From JBCAWW01 sp039024315 (GTDB taxonomy: Bacteria > Bacteroidota > Bacteroidia > J057): a stretch of 52,934 nucleotides of DNA. Shown here piece by piece: positions 41,792-50,411 of this stretch. Position 1 is the first letter of the stretch, and every line of letters starts with the position of its first letter. The position numbers and the translations under genes are program-made. Location of the stretch: positions 1 to 52,934 of the forward strand of contig JBCCQN010000029.1 of assembly GCA_039024315.1 (NCBI GenBank). Reading direction: 5' to 3'. The notes beneath the pieces were generated by a model. That model saw only the letters and a program-made list of their open reading frames with translations, was not told the DNA's origin and did no database searches.

Positions 41792-42739
41792 ATGCCGCGT
41801 CTTTCTATCATCATCCCCACCCTTAATCGTTATTCCGATCTACGGAACACCATCTCCTATTTACAGGCCCAGTCTGTGGAGGATTTCGAGATTTTGATTG
41901 TAGATCAGACCGATGACGCAGGCCGAGAAGAGCTAAGTAGCTTAGATCCGCGCATTCACTATTTTTTGTTGGAGGAGAAGTCAGCTTCCGCGGCGCGGAA
42001 CGTAGGGATCAGGGCTGCGCAGGGAGAGATTTTACTTTTCATCGATGATGACGTCATCATCAAAAATCCCGAATACCTCGCCAATCACCTGCGCAATTAT
42101 GTCCATCCTGATATACCGGGGGTTTTTGGCTGTACCCTAGAGCAAGCCTTTCATAGGAGCGTTCGGCAAAGCCGGCCCAAGAAAAGCTACCACCGAGACA
42201 ATGGCTGGCTCTTTTTTCCGCAAAATTATGCGAAACCTGCCTTTGTAGATTCTGGCAGATCCAATAATCTTTCGGTGCGTCGCTCGGTGGCGATTGCAGT
42301 GGGGGGTATGGATGAGCAATATGAAAAAGGAGCACATCGGGAAGAGGCGGATTTTTGTATTAGGGTGAGTCGGCAGTTTGGACCTCTATTTTTTGATCCA
42401 GAGGCTCGATTGGTCCATATCGGCAATGCGCAGGGAGGTATTCGGTCTTGGCAAGGTAAAAGTGTCATAAAATCGAGGCATCACTTCGTCGGCGCAATGT
42501 ACTTTATTTTCAACCTTGTACCGCTAAAGTATTATCCCCTTCATCTTTGGTTGAATGTACGTTACTTTGTATTGGGACCAGCTTTGAGAAGAGCGCCTTG
42601 GCAAATACCTACAGCCCTTGGCAGATTGATCAGCGCTTCGATCGAAGCTTGGCAAAAGAAACGCCAAGGTCCTAAATTATTACAAGCCGTAGAGGAGAGG
42701 AAAAACGTTCTCGAAGAGAAAATCAACAGCAGGGCCTAG
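41792..42739 (+). CDS. Glycosyltransferase family 2
   Basis: Inverting GT-A enzyme adding a sugar to a surface glycan or other acceptor, 315 residues from the ATG at 41792 (a TTG 6 nt upstream is ignored). N-terminal RLSIIIPTLNRYSDLRNTI, FEILIVDQTDD, the SASAARNVGIRAAQGE stretch, and a DxD-type metal motif in LLFIDDDVII (about residue 92). GGMDEQYEKGAHREEADFCI carries the later acidic residues. The C-terminal part is hydrophobic in places (MYFIFNLVPLKYYPLHLWL), suggesting membrane association. Two further sugar genes follow, so the region may build a surface polysaccharide. Confidence 0.9.
   Translation: MPRLSIIIPTLNRYSDLRNTISYLQAQSVEDFEILIVDQTDDAGREELSSLDPRIHYFLLEEKSASAARNVGIRAAQGEILLFIDDDVIIKNPEYLANHLRNYVHPDIPGVFGCTLEQAFHRSVRQSRPKKSYHRDNGWLFFPQNYAKPAFVDSGRSNNLSVRRSVAIAVGGMDEQYEKGAHREEADFCIRVSRQFGPLFFDPEARLVHIGNAQGGIRSWQGKSVIKSRHHFVGAMYFIFNLVPLKYYPLHLWLNVRYFVLGPALRRAPWQIPTALGRLISASIEAWQKKRQGPKLLQAVEERKNVLEEKINSRA
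42158..42174 (+). repeat. AAGCGTT-type hairpin, CGGC/GCCG variant, inside the GT2 gene
   Basis: GAGCGTT-CGGC-AAA-GCCG. Here it is read in another frame from the other coding copies (RSVRQSR rather than AFGKA), in a variable loop. Confidence 0.6.
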
Positions 42740-42947
42740 TTTTGACACAACTTTTGCATAAGAAACAAGCAAAAATCTACGTTAAGCTAACAGTGCCAAC
42801 AGCAACCAGCCTTGCGCGAAAATGCATATTCCGAATAAAACTATTAAGTTTATACGGATTGTATGTAAGATCAAAGCATCTTAAATCTAAAAGGATTGCT
42901 CAAGCGATAAATGAGCTGTTTTCTGCCCTTAACTGTATACAAATACT

Positions 42948-43997
42948 ATGAAAATCTTAGTTATAGGAGGTGCCGGCTTTATCGGTGTCAATGCCGCCCG
43001 CTACTTTTTGGGGAAAGGATATGAAGTATCCATCATCGATAACCTGTCTCGTAAGGGGAGCGCTTACAATCTAGAAAAGCTAAAGAAAGAATTCGACTTC
43101 CAGTTTTTTGAAGAAGATATCCGCAACTTTGAGGGAATTAAGAGCGCAGTCCAAGCGATAGGCGAACTAGATGGGGTATTATTATTAGCAGGACAAGTAG
43201 CTGTTACCACTTCTGTTACCAATCCTAGAGAAGATTTTGAAATCAATGCCCTAGGTACCTTTAATGTACTCGAAGCTATCCGTGAATTAGGCATTAAACC
43301 CTTGGTGCTTTATAGCTCTACCAATAAAGTTTACGGTAAAATGGAGGACGTTAAGACTGTCCTTCGCAATGGCCGTTACGAATACGAAAATATGCCCGAT
43401 GGCGTCAATGAACGCCAGCAATTAGAGTTTCACTCCCCGTATGGCTGCTCCAAAGGAGCCGGCGATCAGTATGTCCATGACTATTGCCGCATCTATGATA
43501 TTCCGACGGTAGTATTCCGGCAGTCATGTATCTATGGCGAGAACCAATTTGGCATCGAGGATCAGGGATGGGTGGCTTGGTTTACCATCGCTACGATGCT
43601 CAATCGCCAAATCACCGTCTATGGCGATGGCAATCAAATCCGCGATGTACTTTATATCGGCGACTTGGTGAGAGCCTACGAAATGGCCTTCCAAAACGTA
43701 GAAAAATGCGCCGGCAAGATTTACAATGTAGGCGGTGGCGTTGACTTTACGCTTTCCCTCAATGAACTCCTTGATCATCTACGCACTTACTTCGGCAAGG
43801 AAATTAAGCCACTAAAAGGCGATTGGCGCCCGGGGGATCAGCGTGTATATGTTTCAGACATCCGAAAAATCAAGGAAGAACTGGGCTGGAGCCCGCAGTT
43901 TGGAGTCGAGGAAGGCGTCGAAAGACTGAGTCGCTGGGTAGAGGCCAATAAGGAAGTTATCCTCAACTACGTATTTCATATCCCGGTAACTAACTAG
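42948..43997 (+). CDS. NAD-dependent sugar-nucleotide epimerase/dehydratase (CDP-paratose/tyvelose 2-epimerase-like)
   Basis: Extended short-chain dehydrogenase acting on a nucleotide sugar, 349 residues. NAD-binding GGAGFIGVNAARYFLGKGY at residue 7, Asp in IIDNLSRKGS binding the ribose, GQVAVTTSVTNPREDFEINA, YSSTNKVYGK, and the catalytic Tyr/Lys in SPYGCSKGAGDQYVHDY. FRQSCIYGENQFG and DGNQIRDVLYIGDLVRAYEM are typical of the CDP-paratose 2-epimerase (RfbE) branch. The preceding 208 nt hold no recognisable gene. A glycosyltransferase gene follows after 5 nt. Product: an unusual hexose for a surface glycan (inference). Confidence 0.9.
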   Translation: MKILVIGGAGFIGVNAARYFLGKGYEVSIIDNLSRKGSAYNLEKLKKEFDFQFFEEDIRNFEGIKSAVQAIGELDGVLLLAGQVAVTTSVTNPREDFEINALGTFNVLEAIRELGIKPLVLYSSTNKVYGKMEDVKTVLRNGRYEYENMPDGVNERQQLEFHSPYGCSKGAGDQYVHDYCRIYDIPTVVFRQSCIYGENQFGIEDQGWVAWFTIATMLNRQITVYGDGNQIRDVLYIGDLVRAYEMAFQNVEKCAGKIYNVGGGVDFTLSLNELLDHLRTYFGKEIKPLKGDWRPGDQRVYVSDIRKIKEELGWSPQFGVEEGVERLSRWVEANKEVILNYVFHIPVTN

Positions 43998-44002
43998 TTG
44001 GA

Positions 44003-45235
44003 ATGAAAGTCATCATCCTAGCCGAGCATTTTGATCCACTCATCGGAGGCGCTACCCACCTCACCAAGAAAATCGTCGCAGGCATCGCCGAAAGAGAACA
44101 CGAGGTAACGCTGATTGTGCCCAATAGTGGTACCACTGAGCTGGAGAAAGACAATACTAGCTATCCTTATCAGCTGGTCAAAATTGGTATCGAGGTAGAA
44201 ATCGGGGATCGTAAGCGTTTTGTGCGGGGTCGCCGGAGAAAATTTGCGCTAGATGTGGACGCTTATCTTAAGGCTTTACCCGATGGGGAACGCCCAGATG
44301 TATTAGTCGTGATGACTGGCTTATACCTCATGCGATATGTGGATCTGACTTACTTCCGCAAGCAAGGCATTAAAGTATTGGCCAACCACCTTAATATTCC
44401 GCCGCAAGAGGCAGGACTTTCATGGGAAGGGGATAAATTGCTGCGCAGATCTAAGGATCAGATGCGTCTCAAACTGATCAGCTGGATCAATGCGCGCCGA
44501 GTGGCTCATCATGAGGCGGACGCCTATTCTGTTATTTCAGATCATACCAAAAATCTCTTGCAATCTATCATTGGTAAGCGTGAAGTGACGGTAATCCCAC
44601 TGGGTTGCGAGTTTACCGGCTTTTTGCCTAAAGAAGCGGGCGCTGACTTTCAAAAACCGATTCGGATACTCACCGCAGGGGGCATAAATCCTAGTAAAAA
44701 TCAGCATATCATCCCCCAGATTGCCGCTAAGTTGGTAGAGGAGGGCGTTGATTTTGTTTGGCATATTATTGGCCCTATCCGCAATCAGGCATATGCAGAT
44801 TACTTTTTAGCGGAGGTTGAGCGTTACGCCCTCGGCGAACGCATTGTCTTTGTGCCTGGCATGCCTAAGGATGAACTGATGGGCTATTATGAGCAAACAG
44901 ATATCTACATCCAGACCAGTTTGGAAGAAGGATTCTGTATGACGGCTCTGGATGCCATTTTGTATGGATTGCCTTTGATTGGCAGCGTGGCTGGGGCAAT
45001 CCCAGAGTTTATCGAAGATGGCCGCGGTGTATTGGTCGAAAACAAAGCACCCGCCTATTTGGCCGCCATCCGTAGAGTAATCGCTAAGCCTGCTGATTAT
45101 GGCCTAGGCCCTGATAAAATCCCAGCAATCGTCGAAAAGTACTCATGGGACGCCAATGCTCAGGCCTATATCGATATTTTTGAAAAATTAAGTGCCTCTC
45201 ATGCCCGCACCTCAAGCTTGGAAACTGCTCAATAG
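44003..45235 (+). CDS. Glycosyltransferase family 4 (GT-B fold)
   Basis: Retaining glycosyltransferase, 410 residues. N-terminal acceptor domain with MKVIILAEHFDPLIGGATHL, and YSVISDHTKNLL near its end. The C-terminal donor domain has RILTAGGINPSKNQHIIPQ, IVFVPGMPKDELMGYYEQTD and SLEEGFCMTALDAILYGLPL, where the usual E-x7-E is E-x7-D. Its 5-nt distance from the epimerase gene suggests the two act on the same sugar. The 3' end overlaps the NUDIX gene by 35 nt. Confidence 0.9.
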   Translation: MKVIILAEHFDPLIGGATHLTKKIVAGIAEREHEVTLIVPNSGTTELEKDNTSYPYQLVKIGIEVEIGDRKRFVRGRRRKFALDVDAYLKALPDGERPDVLVVMTGLYLMRYVDLTYFRKQGIKVLANHLNIPPQEAGLSWEGDKLLRRSKDQMRLKLISWINARRVAHHEADAYSVISDHTKNLLQSIIGKREVTVIPLGCEFTGFLPKEAGADFQKPIRILTAGGINPSKNQHIIPQIAAKLVEEGVDFVWHIIGPIRNQAYADYFLAEVERYALGERIVFVPGMPKDELMGYYEQTDIYIQTSLEEGFCMTALDAILYGLPLIGSVAGAIPEFIEDGRGVLVENKAPAYLAAIRRVIAKPADYGLGPDKIPAIVEKYSWDANAQAYIDIFEKLSASHARTSSLETAQ

Positions 45236-45752
45236 TCAATATATCCATCAAGACAAATGGCTTACGGTCAAATCTGGAACCTATCAAAAAGGCGAAGGTG
45301 GGCCAATTATTACGCCATTTTACACTTTTGAGTATCCTGCCTGGGTAAATATTTTTGCGATCACGGAGGATCGTAAAGTGGTAGTCAATCAGCAATACCG
45401 TCCGGGCTTAGATCAGGTTTGTCTAGAACTACCTGCTGGTTGGGTCGAAGAAGGGGAGACGCCAGCGCAATGCGCTCGTAGGGAGCTACTAGAAGAGACC
45501 GGTTATCAGTCTAGTTCGATGATCGAGATGGGCGCGATCTCTGCTAATCCTTCTACTCACGATAATCTCAACTATTGTTTTCTCGCTGAGAACGTTAAAT
45601 TGGTACAAGAGCAGCGTCTGGACTTGGAAGAAGAGATCATCGTCCAACTCATGCCGATTGAAGAAGTGAAGCGTTTGGCACTCACCGGAGCTTTTGTCCA
45701 GTCTCTGCACATTTCGGCTATCTTTTTTGCTTTGGAAAAATTAGGGGTATAA
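45201..45752 (+). CDS. NUDIX hydrolase (ADP-ribose pyrophosphatase-like)
   Basis: Hydrolyses a nucleoside diphosphate linked to another moiety, possibly ADP-ribose or a nucleotide sugar. 183 residues from the ATG at 45201; a GTG start at 45192 is less likely. NUDIX box: GWVEEGETPAQCARRELLEE-TGYQ, matching G-x5-E-x7-R-E-x2-E-E from about residue 83 with the expected spacing. Before it: VVVNQQYRPGLDQVCLELPA, as in ADP-ribose pyrophosphatases. Overlap with the glycosyltransferase gene suggests a role linked to nucleotide-sugar turnover. A hairpin repeat begins within its stop codon. Confidence 0.92.
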   Translation: MPAPQAWKLLNSQYIHQDKWLTVKSGTYQKGEGGPIITPFYTFEYPAWVNIFAITEDRKVVVNQQYRPGLDQVCLELPAGWVEEGETPAQCARRELLEETGYQSSSMIEMGAISANPSTHDNLNYCFLAENVKLVQEQRLDLEEEIIVQLMPIEEVKRLALTGAFVQSLHISAIFFALEKLGV

Positions 45753-45768
45753 GCGTTCCGCGCAGCGG
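45751..45768 (+). repeat. AAGCGTT hairpin, CCGC/GCGG form, overlapping the NUDIX stop codon
   Basis: AAGCGTT-CCGC-GCA-GCGG. The AA of its head are the last two bases of the TAA stop (45750-45752), as at 35834. Confidence 0.85.
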
Positions 45769-45825
45769 TGCATATCACAAAAGGAGCAGTGGCAAATGGC
45801 CCATTACTTGCCTAAAATATTGCAA

Positions 45826-46467
45826 ATGAAAGCAATCGCAATTTCGATCCTCTTCCTGTTTCCTCTACAGTTGTTTTCGCAAACTGTTTTGGATAGTCTG
45901 GTAGATACGCGAGATGGGGCCGTTTATGAGATTGCTAAAGTAGGTGATGTCCTTTGGTTTAAAGATAACCTTAGGTTTGAAACCGATTCTTCGCATTGCC
46001 CTAATTATGCAAGGAAGCCGGATGTATGTGCGAATGGCAATTTTTATTCCTATCGAGAACTAGATAAGGTTTGTCCACAGGGGTGGCGAATCCCAACAGA
46101 TAAAGAGTGGAATGAGTATTTTCTCGGGCGTTTAGAGGCACAGAAGGGTTCTATTTCAGATGTCGTAATCGATACGATGTCAGGGGAGTTCCTAAGCATC
46201 CAATATCGAGATCAGGCCAGTCGAGTAGCGCTCTTTGGCGAAACCAATCCTATTGGCTTGGAAGAGCTAGGTTGGGTAGAGGGCAAGCGCCTACGCAATA
46301 AACAAACCACCACTATCTGGGTAAAACAAACTGGTAGTAGGGATGCTCGTTTTCATCTTCATATTGGCAATGATGGTTATGTAATTCACAACCATCGCCA
46401 CCACATTGATGACAAAGCGAGGCGATCTCGGAAGTTTATGGTCAAATGTGTTTCTAGACTTGACTGA
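45826..46467 (+). CDS. Secreted FISUMP-domain protein
   Basis: 213 residues from the ATG at 45826. Signal peptide about 1-19 (AIAISILFLFPLQLFSQ). The mature part has the Fibrobacter succinogenes major paralogous domain: VDTRDGAVYEIAKVGDVLWF, DNLRF, NFYSYRELDKVCPQGWRIPT and DKEWNEYF. These domains are common in secreted or surface proteins of Bacteroidota; no enzymatic role is known. The C-terminal part (FHLHIGNDGYVIHNHRHH) is His-rich, and the end KFMVKCVSRL closes the domain. A single-domain short form. Start is set by the signal peptide, as the frame is open 30 nt further upstream. Confidence 0.82.
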   Translation: MKAIAISILFLFPLQLFSQTVLDSLVDTRDGAVYEIAKVGDVLWFKDNLRFETDSSHCPNYARKPDVCANGNFYSYRELDKVCPQGWRIPTDKEWNEYFLGRLEAQKGSISDVVIDTMSGEFLSIQYRDQASRVALFGETNPIGLEELGWVEGKRLRNKQTTTIWVKQTGSRDARFHLHIGNDGYVIHNHRHHIDDKARRSRKFMVKCVSRLD

Positions 46468-46538
46468 GCGTCTTGCTTTAGAGAGTTGATTATCTTTTTG
46501 GGTGGGACAGGAGGTTGAAAATGAGGTTTTTAAGAACT

Positions 46539-46556
46539 AAGCGTTCCGCGCAGCGG
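46539..46556 (+). repeat. AAGCGTT hairpin, CCGC/GCGG form, intergenic
   Basis: AAGCGTT-CCGC-GCA-GCGG between the FISUMP gene (plus) and AraC gene (minus), i.e. between convergent genes. Nothing else was recognised in this 221-nt gap. Confidence 0.83.
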
Positions 46557-46688
46557 AGAAAATTGAAGACCCGACCTGACCTTCATTAGCAATTGGGGAA
46601 ATCTGGATCCCTATTAAAAACCTACAAATAATGGAGTAGATAGCTACCCAAACCACTATTGTTGATACAGCGTGTAAAGCACCGTTTA

Positions 46689-47600
46689 TTAATTTAAGTT
46701 TCTAAATTCAGTTGGGCTTTTACCCGTTTTGGATTTGAAAAGGTTGCTGAAGTGTTGCGGATAATCAAATCCTAAAGCATAGGCAACTTGGCTAATGGAA
46801 TCATTTGAATTGAGCAGTATATTTTTGGCTTTTTCTACTATAAACAAATGGATATGTTCTTGCGCCGCCTTTCCAGTTTCTTTCTTTAAAAGATCGCTAA
46901 GATATTTAGGGGAAAGATTGAGTTGATCGGCACAGTATGATATAGAAGGCAATCCCAATTCATCTTCTTTTGAGTCCTGGTAATATGATTTTATTATTTT
47001 TTCGAACTTAGAGATCACATCCTGATTCAGGTCTGTACGGCTTAAGAATTGTCGGTCATAATACCGTAGACAGTAGTCTAATAGTAATTCAAGATTTGAG
47101 TTAATTAAATTCAAACTGTGGCTATCGAGCTCGCGGCTGTATTCATATGCAATCTTGTCTCGTAGCTCCTCAATGTGATTTCTTTCCATTATGGAAAGAT
47201 GAAGCGCTTCATTCGAGGCATACTCAAAAAAGCCATAGTTGCTGATCTTATCGGCCAGATCAGACTTGCGAATAAGATCAGGATGAAAGAGTAAGGACCA
47301 TCCTTTAATGCTGGCATTATCATGGGACCTATCTGTGTATTCCGATGCTTGCCCAGCAGCGGTAAAGGCCAATGTACCATCTTGAAAATCGTATGAATTT
47401 CTTCCATAGTTTAAATCACCTACCACAACTTCCTTAAAGGCTACTTGATATAAATTATTTACGATTTTGACATTCTTAAAATCCGAATAACTACCAACCT
47501 CATTGGTTTTGACAACTGTGATTAAAGGATGTTTAGGCGACGGAATACCCAGTGTCTGATGTACTTGGCTTATACTATTTATATAAACGATTTTAGACAT
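46689..47600 (-). CDS. AraC family transcriptional regulator (paralogue of that at 28315)
   Basis: 303 residues. N-terminal region VYINSISQVHQTLGIPSPKH, VGDLNYGRNSYDFQDGTLAF and GWSLLFHPDLIRKSDL; C-terminal HTH pair ISYCADQLNLSPKYLSDLLK, TGKAAQEHIHLFIVEKAK, ISQVAYALGFDYPQHFSNLF. Alignable end to end with the regulator at 28315. The gene follows a membrane-protein gene with a 1-nt gap (stop at 47602), so they are co-transcribed. AT-rich compared with the polysaccharide locus. Likely controls the hydrolase genes upstream on the same strand. Confidence 0.9.
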   Translation of the reverse strand: MSKIVYINSISQVHQTLGIPSPKHPLITVVKTNEVGSYSDFKNVKIVNNLYQVAFKEVVVGDLNYGRNSYDFQDGTLAFTAAGQASEYTDRSHDNASIKGWSLLFHPDLIRKSDLADKISNYGFFEYASNEALHLSIMERNHIEELRDKIAYEYSRELDSHSLNLINSNLELLLDYCLRYYDRQFLSRTDLNQDVISKFEKIIKSYYQDSKEDELGLPSISYCADQLNLSPKYLSDLLKKETGKAAQEHIHLFIVEKAKNILLNSNDSISQVAYALGFDYPQHFSNLFKSKTGKSPTEFRNLN

Positions 47601-47601
47601 A

Positions 47602-48093
47602 CTAATTCGTCAATGATTGAAAATAGGATATAATAGACAGATAAGAAAATGCTTCCATGATGATGTTACCGACAAAGAATACCGTGAAAGATAAGCTTAT
47701 GCCTTGCCATAAAGGGCTTTTGACCAGTAAGAAAGTGATTAAGGAGATTACCACTAATCCTGCCATAATCGCTTGCGCTTTCGGATAGTTATTTTTCACT
47801 TTTGTCATTCTTTCAATCTCTACTTTCTTAAACTCGACCTCATCTTGTTGATAAAGGGCCTGTCTTTCCTTTTTAATATTTTCCTGTGAAATGCGTAATC
47901 CTATCCCCATGGCAATCAAAACAATTCCAATGACGAAGGTTCCATTTCTCAGGCCTTGAGCTAATTGACTTGTGCCGTTGAGATGCAATAAAACTGCCGA
48001 AACAATCATCCCTGCGCTAAAAACAAAAGCATTAAATCCGACACCTTTTTGTGCGTTGATGTAGATTTCTAATTGGTTCAATAGGTCTGACAT
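47602..48093 (-). CDS. Four-helix membrane protein of unknown function
   Basis: 163 residues from the ATG at 48093 (MSDLLNQLEIYINAQ); a longer form from 48159 is possible but its extra 22 residues look unlike the rest. Four hydrophobic segments: about 22-38 (FNAFVFSAGMIVSAVLL), 50-66 (GTFVIGIVLIAMGIGL), 109-126 (AIMAGLVVISLITFLLV) and 131-150 (WQGISLSFTVFFVGNII). Between helices 2 and 3 is a charged, probably cytoplasmic, helical stretch (RISQENIKKERQALYQQDE). No family recognised. Directly before the AraC gene. Confidence 0.75.
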   Translation of the reverse strand: MSDLLNQLEIYINAQKGVGFNAFVFSAGMIVSAVLLHLNGTSQLAQGLRNGTFVIGIVLIAMGIGLRISQENIKKERQALYQQDEVEFKKVEIERMTKVKNNYPKAQAIMAGLVVISLITFLLVKSPLWQGISLSFTVFFVGNIIMEAFSYLSIISYFQSLTN

Positions 48094-48243
48094 GATTTTG
48101 ATACTTTTTCGATGGACTATTTTTTTGCTTGTTTCCCATGCAATTAGGGATAAGGACATGGAGATGAAAGAACTTAGTAAAGGTCTCGAACGGAAATGAA
48201 TTTCAGCTTTATGGATTTCGGTTCTAGGATTACGTTTTATTGA

Positions 48244-49269
48244 TCACGCATGGTTTAGGTAATTTTTGAAAAAAGAGTCTATTTTTTCAACGGCCATGTC
48301 TGCAGGTTTATCTTTGTAATAGAAATCTACATGATTTGTGTTTTCAAGCTCTAAAAGCTCTTTTGTCCCAGGCAACATATTGTAAAAGCGCATGGCGGGC
48401 TCATAGCTGTAGGCATCCTTACCTACGACTTGAACCACGGGAATAGATTTGAATTCTTTGGCAAAATTGAAGATGTGTAAGCTAGCCACTCCGGGAAGAG
48501 AAGTTGCGCTAGTGTTGTTTACCCACCTTTCATGATATCCCACTTTTCCTGGCAGATAATAAGTCGAAATCTCCTGCATTCCTTTGGCTGCCGGACTATC
48601 ACCTTGAGGGATTTTTGATGGAATGGCAGGGAGCTTGACATTCAGGCCAATTAAATTTAATAGGTTAAAGATTCCACCTATGGCATAGATGATGATTCTG
48701 ACTGGTAAAATGGTTGATTTCATGAGTTCTGGCCCAGCGATGGATGGAGTGATAAGACCTTGAGCTTTGATTCGCTTGTCTTGAAATGTTGCATATGGCG
48801 AAGCTACACCACCCGCACAAACGCCTACATTAAATAACTTTTCGGAATCGACTTGTTGTAATGAATCTAAAAATGAAACTGCACTAGCGACATCATTTGC
48901 ATGGTGGTAAGGGTCCACATCACATTGGATTCCTTCACTTTCACCAATACCTCTGGTATCAATTGCTAGTGTGATGTACCCACGCTCTACAAATTTCGCA
49001 GCGTAAAAGCCTGCAGCATGCTCTTTTAAAGAGGTAGCAGGAGGCGCGATCACCATTGCAGGTCTTTTTTCACCTTCTTTATAATCACTTGGAATGAAAA
49101 GATTGCCCACAATCTTCTTACCTCTGCTTTGAAACTCTACCCGATTTTTCCCTTTTGAAAATGTTTGTTTCGTGGCTTTCATTTGGGGAATTCTAAGTCG
49201 TTCAATCGATAAACGACCTATTACTGCGAGGAGTGTCAGCACTCCTAGAATGATGAAGAGGGTTGTCAT
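48244..49269 (-). CDS. Alpha/beta hydrolase with Cys nucleophile elbow, membrane-anchored
   Basis: 341 residues. One N-terminal membrane segment (LFIILGVLTLLAVIG). Hydrolase core: VEFQSRGKKIVGNLFIPSDY, PAMVIAPPATSLKEHAAGFY, YITLAIDTRGIGESEG, the elbow NVGVCAGGVASPYA with Cys where Ser is usual, VVQVVGKDAYSYEPAM, and ELLELENTNHVDFYYK with a candidate His. The Cys elbow is like dienelactone hydrolases and matches the hydrolase at 26948. A 55-nt gap separates it from the esterase gene upstream. Substrate unknown. Confidence 0.82.
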   Translation of the reverse strand: MTTLFIILGVLTLLAVIGRLSIERLRIPQMKATKQTFSKGKNRVEFQSRGKKIVGNLFIPSDYKEGEKRPAMVIAPPATSLKEHAAGFYAAKFVERGYITLAIDTRGIGESEGIQCDVDPYHHANDVASAVSFLDSLQQVDSEKLFNVGVCAGGVASPYATFQDKRIKAQGLITPSIAGPELMKSTILPVRIIIYAIGGIFNLLNLIGLNVKLPAIPSKIPQGDSPAAKGMQEISTYYLPGKVGYHERWVNNTSATSLPGVASLHIFNFAKEFKSIPVVQVVGKDAYSYEPAMRFYNMLPGTKELLELENTNHVDFYYKDKPADMAVEKIDSFFKNYLNHA

Positions 49270-49325
49270 TTTAAATAATGGTTTGTAGAAGGAGTAAATC
49301 TTGGATTTACTCCTTCTTAATTTTC

Positions 49326-50411
49326 TCAGATATTCCTTAATGCGAAGGCGCTAATAGCTTTTGCCGAGAGCTCAGTTATATCAAATGCATTGAATATTGG
49401 TGCATATACATGCAAGGCATGAGTAGTACCTAAGTGATTTTGCAGTGTCACTAATTTGCCAGCTTTTGCTAGCTTCTGGTAAAATGCGATGCCTTCATCT
49501 CGTAATGTTTCCAGATCATTGACATGCATTGACATGGGGGGAAGCATTTCTATTTCCTCGTCGGTCATCCACAAAGGCCATGCTTCTCCATTTTTCCAAT
49601 CAGCTTCGTTGGGAGTGTAGGTCCGAGCATAATAGATGAGTTGATCCACCGGAATACCTGCACCATTGTTTTCTCTTAATGATTCAAACTCAGCATCTTC
49701 CCATTGCCCCCAGACCGCAGGGCCAGCAATATAAGGCGCCCAAGGAGCTGCTCCGCTCACCTTATCTTGTGCAACACCTTGTTTGGCAGCACGAAGACAG
49801 GTCGCGATGGTAAGATTGGCCCCACCTGATTCGCCATGTATGGTAATTTCTTCTACTTCCTCTTTGTCGGCTAGCCATTGCAAAGCAGAAACACAATCAT
49901 TTAATCCGGCAGGAAAAGGGGCTCGCGCCTTGCCAGAGCTATTTCTAAAATCTACGGATGCAACGATCAATCCATCCTTAGCCAGTAGGCGAGTCCAGGT
50001 TCGGTAAGTGCCTCCTTTTGCGCTTAGGACACACATTCCTCCCCCATGAATAAATAGAATCGCTTTCTTCGCATTGCCACTTTTGGGAGCGTTGATGATA
50101 ACAGGAATATCATTGCCATCAACTCCTTTAATAGTTGTCTCCTCTTCGATGACATCGTTTAGTAGCTTATCTGCATATTCCATCACATTTGGTAAGTTGA
50201 AAATCATGTCTGACCCAGCTTCTGTCATGGCAACATATTCATGTATTTGCTCCATTGTAGATTCCGGACTCAAGGGAGAGGGGATATCAGAAAACCAACC
50301 CAGGTTTGACATACCTTCTAAGACTCTTGCAGGCATGCCATTTTCCTTCATATGTTGTACTACTTTTGGATTCGGTGCTGGAATACCAGCTGTTGATGTT
50401 TCTTGGCTCAT
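49326..50411 (-). CDS. Hormone-sensitive-lipase-like (HSL) alpha/beta esterase
   Basis: Carboxylesterase, 361 residues from the ATG at 50411 (MSQETSTAGIPAPNPKVVQ). The frame stays open to 50567, but that 52-residue extension is Ser/Phe-rich and unlike the family, so it is left out. HSL motifs: ILFIHGGGMCVLSAKGGTYR (oxyanion HGGG), VASVDFRNSSGKARAPFPAG, the elbow ITIHGESGGANLTIA (Ser nucleophile). The acid is probably in MHVNDLETLRDE and the His in LGTTHALHVY. Cytoplasmic by appearance. First gene of the minus-strand block with a hydrolase, membrane protein and AraC regulator. Confidence 0.87.
   Translation of the reverse strand: MSQETSTAGIPAPNPKVVQHMKENGMPARVLEGMSNLGWFSDIPSPLSPESTMEQIHEYVAMTEAGSDMIFNLPNVMEYADKLLNDVIEEETTIKGVDGNDIPVIINAPKSGNAKKAILFIHGGGMCVLSAKGGTYRTWTRLLAKDGLIVASVDFRNSSGKARAPFPAGLNDCVSALQWLADKEEVEEITIHGESGGANLTIATCLRAAKQGVAQDKVSGAAPWAPYIAGPAVWGQWEDAEFESLRENNGAGIPVDQLIYYARTYTPNEADWKNGEAWPLWMTDEEIEMLPPMSMHVNDLETLRDEGIAFYQKLAKAGKLVTLQNHLGTTHALHVYAPIFNAFDITELSAKAISAFALRNI

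Noticed and set aside
41986..42003. TTCCGC-GGC-GCGGAA followed by CGT in the GT2 gene
   Set aside because: It encodes SAARNVG, a conserved GT2 stretch, so the pairing is probably a by-product of codon choice.
42742..42951. 69-codon ORF between the GT2 and epimerase genes
   Set aside because: Needs a TTG start, basic low-complexity sequence, overlaps the start of the epimerase; likely chance.
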